Source: Lipingzhangella_A rawalii
GTDB taxonomy: Bacteria; Actinomycetota; Actinomycetes; Streptosporangiales; Streptosporangiaceae
Direction: 5' to 3'
Length of the DNA: 64,000 bases
Assembly: GCF_031628175.1 (NCBI RefSeq)
Contig: NZ_JAVLVT010000006.1
Coordinates: 233,871 to 297,870, forward strand
Shown here: one piece after another, positions 1-7,918 of the stretch
Position numbering within the stretch: the stretch's first letter is position 1
Layout of the letters: every line of letters begins with the position of its first letter
Translations under genes and position numbers: made by a program
The notes under the pieces: generated by a model
Seen by the model: only the letters and a program-made list of their open reading frames with translations
Databases searched by the model: none
Told to the model about the DNA's origin: nothing

Positions 1-570
1 GCGGTTCTGCCGTCGCAGGAGCCCGGTGATGGTGAGGATGGTGCCGCCCAGGACCACGCCCGCACCGAGCCCCCCGGCGGGAAGGAGGAGGGTCAGCACC
101 AGGTTCCGGTTCGCGGCGGAGTCGCTGTGGGTGTGTGCGATCGCGTACTCCAGCCCCTCCGTGTTGGTGCAGGTGATCGTGTGGGTCCCCGGCTCTGCCA
201 CATCGATCGTCGCGAGCCGGTGCCAGTGGTTCCCGCCGCTGTGCCCGCTGTGATCGACGAAACTCTGATACACCCCGGACGGGCTCCCCGGGCCCGTCAG
301 CTCGCAGTTGACCTCGTAGGCGTGGTGGATGTCCTCGTTGACGTACAGGACCATGTCCCGGTCGGGGTCCGTCGTTTCGTCCACGTGGAACTCGATTTCC
401 TCGCCGTCGGCGAATTCGGCCTCGAAATCGGGAAGTGCCAGTACCCGCACGAGTCCGATGCCGCAGCCGCCAAGGGCAACAACGACGCCGACGGCGATCA
501 CCGCACCCCCGATCCAGTACCACACCCGACGGGGCCGTAGCTGTTCCGAATGGATGTTCTGCCAGGACAT
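1..570 (-). CDS. membrane protein with extracellular domain, 3' end beyond window
   Basis: The frame is open from an ATG at 570 to the window edge, giving at least 190 residues with no stop, so the gene is incomplete here. A GGAGG sits about 6 bases before the ATG. There is a hydrophobic segment near residues 16-36, a roughly 120-residue acidic and His-containing outer domain with cysteines in CEL and TCT contexts, and a second hydrophobic segment near residues 160-185 followed by an RRQNR stop-transfer. Codon use is normal for the window. This two-helix layout suits a small cell-envelope protein. I do not recognise the family, so no function is assigned. It is downstream of the nuclease gene on the same strand, separated by a hairpin. 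Confidence 0.7.
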   Translation of the reverse strand, partial: MSWQNIHSEQLRPRRVWYWIGGAVIAVGVVVALGGCGIGLVRVLALPDFEAEFADGEEIEFHVDETTDPDRDMVLYVNEDIHHAYEVNCELTGPGSPSGVYQSFVDHSGHSGGNHWHRLATIDVAEPGTHTITCTNTEGLEYAIAHTHSDSAANRNLVLTLLLPAGGLGAGVVLGGTILTITGLLRRQNR

Positions 571-587
571 GACTGTCGCCTCCGGCT

Positions 588-618
588 GCTGTGTGGGCTG
601 TCCATCCTGCCACACAGC
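588..618 (-). terminator. hairpin after the nuclease gene
   Basis: Nine-base arms GCTGTGTGG (588-596) and CCACACAGC (610-618) pair perfectly around a 13-base loop, just after the stop of the minus-strand nuclease gene at 655 and before the next minus-strand start at 570. No T-tract is evident, as is common for actinobacterial terminators. Confidence 0.5.
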
Positions 619-654
619 CGGTGTGGTCCTCAGCTGGCGGGGGTGGGCCCCGGA

Positions 655-1749
655 TCAGTCCAGGTAGTTGCGCACCGTGTTTCGAATCGTGTCCCGGTGG
701 AGGTAGATGTCGTCGAGCGACCCGAGAAGGTTCCGGGTTTCCTTCTTGTTCTCGTCAAAGGTTCCAAGATATTTTCTTTTCTTTGCGTTGAAGTGGAGGC
801 GTGCTATCGGTTTCCTGTTGTTGTCGTCGAGAAATATTGCGAAATAGGACTTCGAGTCGCGGTAGGATATCCGATCCGGAGAGACCTCGCTACAGGCAAT
901 CGCCTTGACGATGCGGAATCCGTCCAGCTCCTCCAGGGTGGTGACGATTCCGCTGCTCTCGGTTTCCTCGCTCTCCTCTTCGTCACCGTCGTGGGAGGCC
1001 GTGTCGTCCGTTTCCGTCGACTGGTGTGGAAAGCTCGAGCTGAGAGCATTTTTTATTCTGCTGTTCACCTGGTCGTTCAGAAATTGGGAGCTGGCTTCGA
1101 GAACGAGTGTGGAGAACTGTTCGCGTACCCGCTTCGTGAATGATCCGCTGTACACTCTCGTTGCGAAGAAGCGAATCCAGTCGTCTTCCGGATCATGGAA
1201 CTGTGTAGCCAGGATCCGTTTGATTTCGCCCAGATACCTGAGTTTCTCGGCGGCGCTGATCACCGAGTCCAGGTCGAACCAGTCCCTGCTGAGTTTGCGC
1301 AGCTCTGGGAGGAGCGTCTCGTCGACATCGGTGAGATCGAGAACGAGGAAGGGTTTTTCGTCCATACGGTTCGGGGAGTCGAGATCGGTGTAGAACTCGT
1401 AGGTGATCCCGTTGGTGAGAACTCCGATTCGAGCGTTCGTTGCGGTGAAATATCGGAATAGCTGGGAGGCGTGGTCGGTGGAGAGTGTCTCCTGCGCCTT
1501 CTTGCATTCGATGAGAATCTGCACCTCGTCATCGCGCATGATGGCGTAGTCGATCTTCTCTCCCTTTTTTGATCCAACATCCGCGGTGAACTCGGGGACC
1601 ACCTCGGTGGGGTTGAAGACATCGTACCCCAGCACCGTGGAGATAAAGGGCATGACAAAAGCGGTCTTTGTCGCCTCCTCAGTCTCGGTCGCGTCAAGGT
1701 GATTGTGGACCTTAGCTGCTACCGTGGCCACTCTCTCCCGAAACTCCAT
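655..1749 (-). CDS. orphan type I restriction HsdR_N-like nuclease
   Basis: This 364-residue protein resembles the stand-alone relatives of the type I restriction R-subunit N-terminal domain (HSDR_N_2 family, COG4748 group). The PD-(D/E)XK nuclease core is visible: D67 in KIDYAI, then E81-x-K83 in LIECKK, followed by QLFRYF and VLTNG, which are typical for the family. The C-terminal half is charged and ends with a module around LEELDGFRIVKAI that recurs in such proteins. There is no helicase domain, and no methylase or specificity gene nearby, so it is not a complete restriction system. DNA or RNA cleavage is inferred from the fold. The start overlaps a short inverted repeat in the leader. 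A role in defence or nucleic-acid metabolism is possible. Confidence 0.75.
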   Translation of the reverse strand: MEFRERVATVAAKVHNHLDATETEEATKTAFVMPFISTVLGYDVFNPTEVVPEFTADVGSKKGEKIDYAIMRDDEVQILIECKKAQETLSTDHASQLFRYFTATNARIGVLTNGITYEFYTDLDSPNRMDEKPFLVLDLTDVDETLLPELRKLSRDWFDLDSVISAAEKLRYLGEIKRILATQFHDPEDDWIRFFATRVYSGSFTKRVREQFSTLVLEASSQFLNDQVNSRIKNALSSSFPHQSTETDDTASHDGDEEESEETESSGIVTTLEELDGFRIVKAIACSEVSPDRISYRDSKSYFAIFLDDNNRKPIARLHFNAKKRKYLGTFDENKKETRNLLGSLDDIYLHRDTIRNTVRNYLD

Positions 1750-2063
1750 CTCAACCTACCAGGTTACGGAAAACAAATCTGACCTTAGCAACACAGCTGG
1801 TCTGTGTGACCCGGGTAATCCGGTTCGTTATCCAGACGCACGGCGTTTCCCGCCGTCCGGCTGGGCGGGTGGCGGCCAGGGGGAGACAGCGCTCCCCGTG
1901 GGAGTGGACTTGGTGTTTGGTCAATAAAATAACGATTGTCGGATTTTATGGAGAATGCACACGACGGGTCCGCGGACCCGAACACTCCGGTTCGGATCCG
2001 GTCGTTCATACTCGACTCCCGGTGCATCAGCACAACGGCGGGGACGGCGGGAGGAGGCGGGAC
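1750..2063. other. divergent intergenic region
   Basis: This 314-base region lies between the divergent nuclease and membrane-protein genes. AACCT-acc-AGGTT at 1753-1765 is a perfect inverted repeat overlapping the nuclease leader and could be an operator. An A/T-rich stretch around 1909-1950 is unlike its surroundings and is the likely promoter of the plus-strand gene. The hairpin ACGGCG...CGCCGT lies near 1840. No coding sequence is convincing. Confidence 0.4.
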
Positions 2064-3332
2064 GTGGCGTACACAGCCGGGGACGAGCCGATGTCGTCGG
2101 AATCCACGGTGCGGGTGCCCCTGGAGGCACACCGTGGATCAGGGCGGGACGCGGCCGTGCTGACCGAGTCGGGCCTGGAGCTGGTGCGTGCGGCCAGCGC
2201 GGTCCGTTCCGCCGCACACCTGCGGGTGCACTGGGAGGACATTCAGGTGGTCAGTACCTGGCAACGGGTGTACCGGGAACGGTGCGGAGACTCCTTCGTG
2301 TACAGGACACGGCCAGTGCTGGATCTATACCTGCACCGCGAACCAGAGCCGGTACTGATCGACTGGGTGGACTCCACCCACCGTCCGGATCCCGAGCTGG
2401 ACGGGGTGTCGGCACCCGCCCACCGGCTGCGCATCGGGGGCGAAGGCGCACAGCTGGAGGCATTCGTCCGAGGGCTGGCGACGGCTCTGGGGGAGGCACG
2501 CCCCGAGCTGTTCTACACGGGCATCCGCGCGGAGCAGTGGTTCTGCCCGGAGCATGCGGGTCCCGTCCCGTACGCGGAGCCCGCGGCCCGGCGTGCCCCG
2601 ACGGCGGACGAGACACCAGCCGGCGTTGCGCGGGTCCGCTACCACCGTTGGATCGGGATCGTGCTGCTTCCGGTGTGGGCCGCGGGTACCGGGATCGCCT
2701 CCCTGGCCCTGTGGGGACCGGGCGGGACTGTGGACAATGGCAGGGTCTGGTCCGCGGTGCTGTGGTCGACTGCTCTGCTGGTGTTCGGTGGGATGCTGGG
2801 CTGGGGACTGTGGTCCGCGCCCCGCTGGCTCGCCCGAATCGAGGTGCGGGTGGACGAACATGGACTGGGGTTTGTGCAGAAGCGCCGGTGGCGACTGCCG
2901 GCGCGTCGACAACGAACTACGGTGCTCTGGTCCGAGGTACAGGCGGTGGTGGCCCGGATCGCTCCCGACGTCGGGCAGCGGCGGCTCGGGGACACCGTGC
3001 ATGTCCTCGACATCTACCTGCATCCCCAGCCCGCGGAGGCCGGGGATGACCGTCCCGCCGCCGAGCAGCTGCGGGACGGCGTGGGACTGGAGCTGTCCAG
3101 CCGAGTATGCGCCGCAGCGGACACCCCCGGTCTGGCGGCGCTCGTGGCGTTCCCCGCCACCTGTCTGCGGCTGCCCTACGAGCCGTGGATCGAACAGGAG
3201 CGCGCGCACGAGTGGCGCCGGGCACACGAACAGTCTCGACTACCGCGGCCGCTCCGACCGGCCCACCTGCGCCGGGTTCTGCGTTCCTACCGGGGCGACC
3301 TCTGCTACGGATTCACTGACCTGACCGCCTGA
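2064..3332 (+). CDS. two-TM membrane protein with a repeated cytoplasmic domain
   Basis: GTG at 2064 is chosen because AGGAGG lies 6 bases upstream; ATG at 2091 is a weaker alternative. The 422-residue product has two transmembrane helices at about 195-218 and 229-252. The parts before and after them look like copies of one domain: each has a W-[ED]-x-[IV]-Q-x-V-V strand (residues 58-64 and 289-296) and then VLD[LI]YLH (about 86-92 and 313-319). The pattern recalls bacterial PH-like or YcxB-type membrane proteins, but I cannot name the family. The last 224 coding bases recur almost unchanged at 12781-13004. Function unknown. Confidence 0.75.
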   Translation: MAYTAGDEPMSSESTVRVPLEAHRGSGRDAAVLTESGLELVRAASAVRSAAHLRVHWEDIQVVSTWQRVYRERCGDSFVYRTRPVLDLYLHREPEPVLIDWVDSTHRPDPELDGVSAPAHRLRIGGEGAQLEAFVRGLATALGEARPELFYTGIRAEQWFCPEHAGPVPYAEPAARRAPTADETPAGVARVRYHRWIGIVLLPVWAAGTGIASLALWGPGGTVDNGRVWSAVLWSTALLVFGGMLGWGLWSAPRWLARIEVRVDEHGLGFVQKRRWRLPARRQRTTVLWSEVQAVVARIAPDVGQRRLGDTVHVLDIYLHPQPAEAGDDRPAAEQLRDGVGLELSSRVCAAADTPGLAALVAFPATCLRLPYEPWIEQERAHEWRRAHEQSRLPRPLRPAHLRRVLRSYRGDLCYGFTDLTA

Positions 3333-3361
3333 CCGGCCGCGGCCGACATCTCGCCCGGTCC
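3109..3361 (+). repeat. source copy of a duplicated gene 3' end
   Basis: From 3109 through the stop codon at 3332 this sequence matches 12781-13004 with three substitutions near the 5' edge and no indels. Similarity resumes past the stop (GCGGCCGACATCTCGCCCGG in both) to about 3361 and 13050. The octamer CTGACCGC is present twice here and about four times in the other copy. Confidence 0.9.
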
Positions 3362-3694
3362 CGGTGTCGCTGCTCGGCGGCCCGGAGACGGGAGCGGAAC
3401 CGAACCACGTCCCGGGGCACGTCGAGGATGGCAGGATCGGTGCCCACGTGGAGACGTTCACGGTAGTCCGGCGCCCTGCGCCACCCCCATCGGCTTTTCC
3501 TCACCCCCATCGGCTTTTGAGGGCTCTGGTCGTCTGGGGGTCGGCCCCGAGGCGCCATAGCCGTCTCGGGGCCACCCAGGTCGGGCGAGGGAGCCGGGGG
3601 TGGTCGGTGGTTCGGGGTAGTGTGGCCTGCCCCTGCGCGGCTGGGGGTCGTGTGGGGTGCGCTTCACTACCCGAACGGGGTGCTGCGTTAGGGG
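3333..3694. other. convergent intergenic region with a 17-base direct repeat
   Basis: This 362-base region lies between two convergent genes. CACCCCCATCGGCTTTT occurs twice, at 3482-3498 and 3502-3518, a 20-base period. On the minus strand the copies read as AAAAGCCGATGGGGGTG. They are downstream of both genes, so a termination or processing role is more likely than an operator. No gene is convincing. Confidence 0.5.
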
Positions 3695-4249
3695 TCAGGG
3701 TTGGCGCTGGGCCGGTACACCCCCGGCGCGGGCCGTGGCGGAAACCCCGGCCGTGCTGGCGGGTTGGTGGGCGAGGTCGGCGGTGACGGTGCGGCCTGAA
3801 TTGTCGCCGCGGGAGAACCAGCGCTGTGCCAGGTGGTCCACCAGGGCGAGTCCGCGGCCGTGTTCGGCGTCGGGGTCGGGGCACCGCACGATGGGGCCTG
3901 GGGACCCCCCGCCGTCCCGGCTGGCCTCGTGCGGTGTCGCGCCGTCCGGTCGCGGGATGGTGCCGGAATCCGTGACTTCCACGCGGATGCGGCACGGTGT
4001 GAGGAGCAGGCGGAGGTGAACCCGCCCCAGGATCGCCCGCAGCCGCGCTTCGGCGGGTCCGACCGTGCCGTGGTCTCCGCTGGTGGTGTGGTGGATCGCG
4101 TTGGTGACGAGTTCGCTGACCACGAGTTGGGCATCAGTGATGGCCTCGGTGTCGGGAATCCGCGGAGACAGGATCTCGGTGACCCAGGCCCGGGCGTGGG
4201 CCACGCTGGCGGGGATGCCGGGGATGGTGTGGTGGAAGCGTTCACACAT
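3695..4249 (-). CDS. RsbW-like ATP-binding anti-sigma factor homologue
   Basis: This 184-residue GHKL-fold ATPase (HATPase_c_2) belongs to the actinobacterial serine-kinase or anti-sigma family. The N box is seen as QLVVSELVTNAIHHT (about residues 40-55). The ATP-lid region has EVTDSGT, then a GRGLALVDHLAQRW motif. Such proteins bind a sigma factor or phosphorylate a STAS partner. ATG 4249 (MCERFHH) is preferred over upstream ATGs because homologues begin here and a GGGTGGG precedes it. It overlaps the preceding gene by 8 bases, forming the last member of a three-gene operon. It pairs with the divergent XRE and DUF397 genes, as at whiJ-like loci of Streptomyces. The C-terminal tail is Pro/Ala rich. 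Confidence 0.85.
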   Translation of the reverse strand: MCERFHHTIPGIPASVAHARAWVTEILSPRIPDTEAITDAQLVVSELVTNAIHHTTSGDHGTVGPAEARLRAILGRVHLRLLLTPCRIRVEVTDSGTIPRPDGATPHEASRDGGGSPGPIVRCPDPDAEHGRGLALVDHLAQRWFSRGDNSGRTVTADLAHQPASTAGVSATARAGGVPAQRQP

Positions 4250-4538
4250 GGTTCCCACCCCCGATCGGCCGCGCCCGTGTAGGGAGCACGATGGCGGTGC
4301 CTGAGGCGGCGGCACGGAGCTGTTCGGCGAGCTGGTCGGCCTGAGCGGCACCGGGTTCCAGCAGTACCCCCAGGCGGGCGAGGCTCACGGTGGTCCACAG
4401 CTCCCGGGCGGCCCCACTGGCGTGCACCCGCGCGAGATCGCCCGCCGCCTGGTCCAGAGCCTGAACCGCCCGGTGCAACCGGTGCGTCTCGCCCAACCCC
4501 AAACCCCGGGCCTGCGCGGATTCCTGGTTCCCGGTCAT
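4242..4538 (-). CDS. small helical protein of the whiJ-like operon
   Basis: This 98-residue protein begins at an ATG overlapping the stop of the upstream gene (ATGA at 4535-4538), so translation is probably coupled. It is mostly alpha-helical, with heptad-like stretches around HRLHRAVQALDQAAGDL and QADQLAEQLRAAASG, and has no membrane segment or cysteines. It also overlaps the start of the RsbW-like gene by 8 bases. Small helical proteins of this sort are common beside actinobacterial anti-sigma ATPases, but I do not recognise a named family. A partner of the ATPase is an inference from gene order alone. Confidence 0.65.
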   Translation of the reverse strand: MTGNQESAQARGLGLGETHRLHRAVQALDQAAGDLARVHASGAARELWTTVSLARLGVLLEPGAAQADQLAEQLRAAASGTAIVLPTRARPIGGGNHV

Positions 4539-5266
4539 GGGGTCACCACCCCCAACGGGATCGTGGGCGCGTCCGGGATGACCTTCGTCGGCACAATCGC
4601 CACCGAGCCCGGCCATTGCCCGGACTTCACCGGCGGAACCGGGCTGGCCCCGGGGCCGGGACGTATCGCCGGGCGGGACGCTGGCCCACGCCTAGCCCCG
4701 GGTGCCCCTGCCGGTACTGCGATGGGTTCCCGGTCCGCCTCGGCCTCCGGCACCACCCCCGGGATCGGGGCCACCGGCCGTGCGCCGCTCCGGGGTGGGG
4801 CCTCCAGGTTCTCCAGCCCCGCCACCACCCGCTTCAGCACCGCTGGGTTCCGCGACGCGGGCGGGCGCCACGCGTCCGCCGGCTGCGGCTCCAGAGCCGA
4901 AGCCGGAGCCGGAGCCGAGGGACCCTGTGCCCCCGGCACCCGCTTCGGCAACTTCGGCTGCGCCGGCTCAGAGTTCGGATCTGGAGCAGGCTCCGATTCG
5001 GCCCCGCCACAGGCACACGGACCCACGAAACAGGACCGCGCCTCCTCCGGCGGAAACGGACACGGATGCTCCACCGGAGTCACCGACGACCACTTACACC
5101 CCTCAACCGGGCACTGCCAGAACATCGCCGAGTGCGGCCCCGTAGGGGAGCTCTGCGTCGTCTCCAAGCGCCCACACACCAAACGGGCCTCCTGCTGGGC
5201 CACCATCCGCACATACGGACGTACCCTGTCCGCAGACCGGGACTGCCCCACCGATACCCTTGCCAT
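4535..5266 (-). CDS. zinc-ribbon-like protein with proline/alanine-rich C-terminus
   Basis: The start is placed at ATG 5266 (MARVSVGQSRS), preceded by GGAG at 8 bases; the frame is open further upstream. The 243-residue product has two parts. Residues 1-100 carry several cysteines in patterns resembling metal sites (VCGRLE, WQCPVEGCKW, HPCPF, CFVGPCACGG). The remainder is a low-complexity Pro/Ala/Glu segment. It opens the minus-strand operon ending in the RsbW-like ATPase. No catalytic motif is visible. The cysteine-rich head suggests zinc binding and perhaps protein or nucleic-acid contact; this is inference. Confidence 0.65.
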   Translation of the reverse strand: MARVSVGQSRSADRVRPYVRMVAQQEARLVCGRLETTQSSPTGPHSAMFWQCPVEGCKWSSVTPVEHPCPFPPEEARSCFVGPCACGGAESEPAPDPNSEPAQPKLPKRVPGAQGPSAPAPASALEPQPADAWRPPASRNPAVLKRVVAGLENLEAPPRSGARPVAPIPGVVPEAEADREPIAVPAGAPGARRGPASRPAIRPGPGASPVPPVKSGQWPGSVAIVPTKVIPDAPTIPLGVVTP

Positions 5267-5414
5267 GTCATCAGCTCCAATCCAACTGGCGGCCAACCCC
5301 CGGACGGGTCGACTCCGTCGCGGGGACTCTTTCTTTGCAAGATCTACGATCGCCGGATAACTAGAGCCGCGCCAGTATCCATACACCTATGCACAGATCT
5401 GAAGTTTTGGTAGT

Positions 5415-5426
5415 GCGCTGTAGCGC
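5415..5426. promoter_or_regulatory. candidate XRE operator
   Basis: GCGCT-gt-AGCGC is a perfect inverted repeat 20 bases before the XRE gene start, within the divergent promoter region 5267-5446. Its position suits autoregulation by the XRE/DUF5753 protein. TATGTATAAC follows immediately and could contain the -10 region. Confidence 0.4.
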
Positions 5427-5446
5427 GAGTATGTATAACGGAGCAC

Positions 5447-6253
5447 ATGGCTGGAAACGAATCGCGAAATTCATGGTCACGCTGGGGCGTAGAGCTGCGA
5501 CATCAGCGAGAAGTATCCAGCATGACGCAGCTGCAACTCGCCAAGGCGATGCATGTAGCGTCTCCCACTATCAGCGCTTTCGAGCGTGGGACACGAACCC
5601 CAAGACGGGAGCATTCGACTAAAGCGGACGCGGTTCTGTCTACGGGGGGACGGCTGGAGCAGCTTTGGGATGAGCTGAGCGATACGCGGCAGATTCCCGA
5701 GTCATGGCGCGACTTTGCGCAGCTTGAGCAGCAGGCCATCGAAATCCGGGAGTATCAGATGGCGTTGGTACCTGGTCTGCTTCAACACCCGGACTACGCT
5801 CGCTACATCCTTCGGCAGGGGCGGCCCTCTGAAACAGACGAGCAAGTGGCCTCGCTGGTGAAGGCGCGGACCGCACGTCTCGCGGATCTTCGTCATACCC
5901 CCCTGACCTTCGTCCTTGAGGAGATGGTCTTTAGCAGGGTCTTGGGATCGCCTGAGATCATGCGGTCCCAGATTGATCATGTGATGGGACTGATCGACAA
6001 CCGCCGGATCCGCGTAGCTCTGGTTCCCTTCGTCGCACCTCTACGACCTGCACTTTCGGGTGCTTACAGGATCATGAACCTACCGAACGGACGTATTGTT
6101 GTACACATTGAACATCCTGGCGGGTTGGCCGTGCTCAGCAACTCGGCGGATGTGAATCGGCTGGTCACGCTGTTCGGTCTCCAGCAGACAGAGGCGCTGT
6201 CGTTGGGAGCCTCGCTCGACCGGATGAACGAGATTAGAAAGGCCCTCTCATGA
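5447..6253 (+). CDS. XRE-family regulator with DUF5753 domain (WhiJ-like)
   Basis: The 268-residue protein has an N-terminal helix-turn-helix (about residues 14-70, QLQLAKAMHVASPTISAFERG) and a C-terminal DUF5753 domain (from about residue 95: YQMALVPGLLQHPDYARYIL ... RVALVPF ... VVHIEHP). This is the WhiJ-like architecture that, in Streptomyces, is encoded next to a DUF397 protein and often an RsbW-like ATPase, with roles in development. The GGAG ribosome site lies 5 bases before ATG 5447. The stop overlaps the DUF397 start (ATGA), so the pair is co-translated. GC content is visibly lower than in neighbouring genes, which may mark transfer. Confidence 0.9.
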   Translation: MAGNESRNSWSRWGVELRHQREVSSMTQLQLAKAMHVASPTISAFERGTRTPRREHSTKADAVLSTGGRLEQLWDELSDTRQIPESWRDFAQLEQQAIEIREYQMALVPGLLQHPDYARYILRQGRPSETDEQVASLVKARTARLADLRHTPLTFVLEEMVFSRVLGSPEIMRSQIDHVMGLIDNRRIRVALVPFVAPLRPALSGAYRIMNLPNGRIVVHIEHPGGLAVLSNSADVNRLVTLFGLQQTEALSLGASLDRMNEIRKALS

Positions 6254-6438
6254 ACAAGGTCATCTGGCACAAGTCCAGCTACAGTCCGAACACCGACCCC
6301 AACTGCGTCGAATGCCGCGCGCCCGGCCCCGACCGCATGCTGCTCCGCGACTCCCAGCACCCAGAGCTGGGCCACCTCGACCTCCCCTCCCACGAATGGA
6401 CCGCACTGCTCCACGCCGTCCGCACCGGCGAGGTGTAA
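6250..6438 (+). CDS. DUF397 protein
   Basis: This 62-residue protein matches the DUF397 family: it opens with WHKSSYSPN (residues 6-14), continues with NCVECR and LLRDSQHPE, and ends with HEWTALLHAVRTGE. Such proteins are the standard small partner of XRE/DUF5753 regulators in actinobacteria and are thought to modulate them, possibly as an antitoxin-like or anti-regulator partner. The ATG overlaps the regulator stop by four bases. No other function can be read from the sequence. Confidence 0.9.
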   Translation: MNKVIWHKSSYSPNTDPNCVECRAPGPDRMLLRDSQHPELGHLDLPSHEWTALLHAVRTGEV

Positions 6439-6598
6439 CCACGAGTGGGCCGGGCACCAGAAACTTCGAACACCGCCCGGCCCCGCGCTGACGGGAACAC
6501 TCCTGGAGACACCAGGCACTCGTCCAGCTACAGCCAGCCCGTGAGTGGGCAATGGGTGGAGGTCGCCGCCGACCTGCACAGGGCCGCCGTGCGGGACT

Positions 6599-7258
6599 CT
6601 AGGTGTGTCGGCGGGTGGCTGTGCCGATCAGGGTGCCGACATGGTCGGTTTGCGGTGCTGGTTCCACCCACACGTGTGCGTGTGCGAACCCCGCGCTGTG
6701 GAGGAGCTGCTCCCACTCGTCCGGGGTTGCGGCCCACTGGTGCAGCCATACCCGCCGGCCACGGAAGCCGGCTCCGTACATCCCCTGCGGGCCGGACGTG
6801 CCCGGGACCGGTTCCGCGTGGGAGAACACCAGGCGTCCGCCCGGCCGGATCCGATCATGCACCAGCGGCAGCAGCTCGTGGGGATCGCAGAACCAGACCG
6901 CTGCCCACACCGAGTAGATCGCATCCCACACCTGGCCAGTACCGCGCAGGAACTCCATAGCCTCGCCCTGGTGGAACTGTGCACCCAATGGCTCCCACTG
7001 GTTGCGCGCCTGCTCCACCTGAATGGGGGAAACATCGATGCCTTCGGCCTTGACCCCAGCGCGGGACAGGGCAGCGACCGCAATCCCGCGCCCACACCCC
7101 AACTCCAGGGCTGTCTCCGGTTCACCGAGGAGTTCACGGCCGGGGCCGTGGTGCTCCCACTGGGTCCAGCCGAACGCGGCATCCAGGTCGGATTCGGCGG
7201 TGACCCCGCTGGCGTAGCGGTCCCAGTACTCGGTGACGGTGGAGGTTGGGTTCGCCAT
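6599..7258 (-). CDS. class I SAM-dependent methyltransferase
   Basis: The 219-residue protein has the Rossmann motifs of class I methyltransferases: ALELGCGRGIAVAALS (motif I, about residues 48-63), GIDVSPIQVEQAR (motif II), DAIYSVWAAVWF (motif IV) and RPGGRLVFSH (motif V/VI). ATG 7258 (MANPTST) is chosen because homology starts here and a GGGG precedes it. It belongs with the divergent XRE-TPR regulator and the Cys-tailed protein in the same block, transcribed in the same direction as the latter. The methyl acceptor is unknown. The C-terminal VWLHQWAATPDEWEQLL stretch resembles small-molecule methyltransferases of this kind. Confidence 0.85.
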   Translation of the reverse strand: MANPTSTVTEYWDRYASGVTAESDLDAAFGWTQWEHHGPGRELLGEPETALELGCGRGIAVAALSRAGVKAEGIDVSPIQVEQARNQWEPLGAQFHQGEAMEFLRGTGQVWDAIYSVWAAVWFCDPHELLPLVHDRIRPGGRLVFSHAEPVPGTSGPQGMYGAGFRGRRVWLHQWAATPDEWEQLLHSAGFAHAHVWVEPAPQTDHVGTLIGTATRRHT

Positions 7259-7381
7259 GAGTGCCCCTTGAGCGCGCAGTGACAGGACGCGGCTCACGGT
7301 AGCGCGGTCTCTCTGTGGGGCGCGGGCAAACCCAGCACGGGGCCACCACACCACGGTGCGGTGGCCCCTCACTCTCGGATG

Positions 7382-7834
7382 CTAGTGACAGTTGCTTCCT
7401 GGGTGGCACGGCGAGCACTTGGCCGCATCCCGGGCCCACAACGGCCAGTCGATGACGAACCCGTTGGCCTCGATCACGTGTGCCGTGCGCTCAACGGTCC
7501 CGTCGTACTTGAAAGCGATCTCGGGCACGTGGTGCATGAACCCGGTGAACCAGCGGTCGCAGAACTCGGCATAGTGGCGGGTGTCCAGGATGAAGTTGTG
7601 TACCGCGATATCCACCAGGGGGCCACAGCCAATCTCCAGGCCCTGACCCCACTTCTCCATGGCGGTGATCAGGTAGGCCACGGCCTGGCCAAAGCAGCGC
7701 GTGGCCATCACGCTGTCCCACGGGTGGTCGCGGGTGAGTAGGAGGATCTGGCGGTCCCACACCTCGGTGGGCACGAAGTCACGCGGATCACGGGACACAG
7801 TGGGGATGGCGGGGGTGTCCACGGTCGTGGTCAT
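7382..7834 (-). CDS. cysteine-tailed protein related to glycine-rich-domain proteins
   Basis: Two adjacent ATGs exist (7837 and 7834); 7834 is better spaced from GAGGTG. The 150-residue protein has the actinobacterial pattern D-x-A-V-H-N-F-I-L-D-T-R-x-Y-A-E-F-C ... F-M-H-H-V-P, recalling the core of glycine-rich-domain (GRDP-like, PF07173-type) proteins. It ends in DAAKCSPCHPGSNCH, three cysteines and two histidines in the last 11 residues. From memory, similar proteins with a CSQCHAGC-type tail are frequent in actinobacteria, but their role is unknown. The tail could bind metal or be a modification site. It sits between the methyltransferase and the divergent XRE-TPR regulator. Confidence 0.75.
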   Translation of the reverse strand: MTTTVDTPAIPTVSRDPRDFVPTEVWDRQILLLTRDHPWDSVMATRCFGQAVAYLITAMEKWGQGLEIGCGPLVDIAVHNFILDTRHYAEFCDRWFTGFMHHVPEIAFKYDGTVERTAHVIEANGFVIDWPLWARDAAKCSPCHPGSNCH

Positions 7835-7918
7835 CATTCACCTCTTCCGGTTGCCCGGCGGCGGGAATGCCGCCGTCTGGTGATTCCAGACAACGCCGCG
7901 GCCGTGGAGCGCATCAAT

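Noticed and set aside
2325..3227. Minus-strand open frame whose N-terminus reappears at 12423-12899
   Set aside because: The shared MCPAPLVRALLF start is conserved only because both are antisense to the duplicated DNA; it is not independent evidence of a gene.
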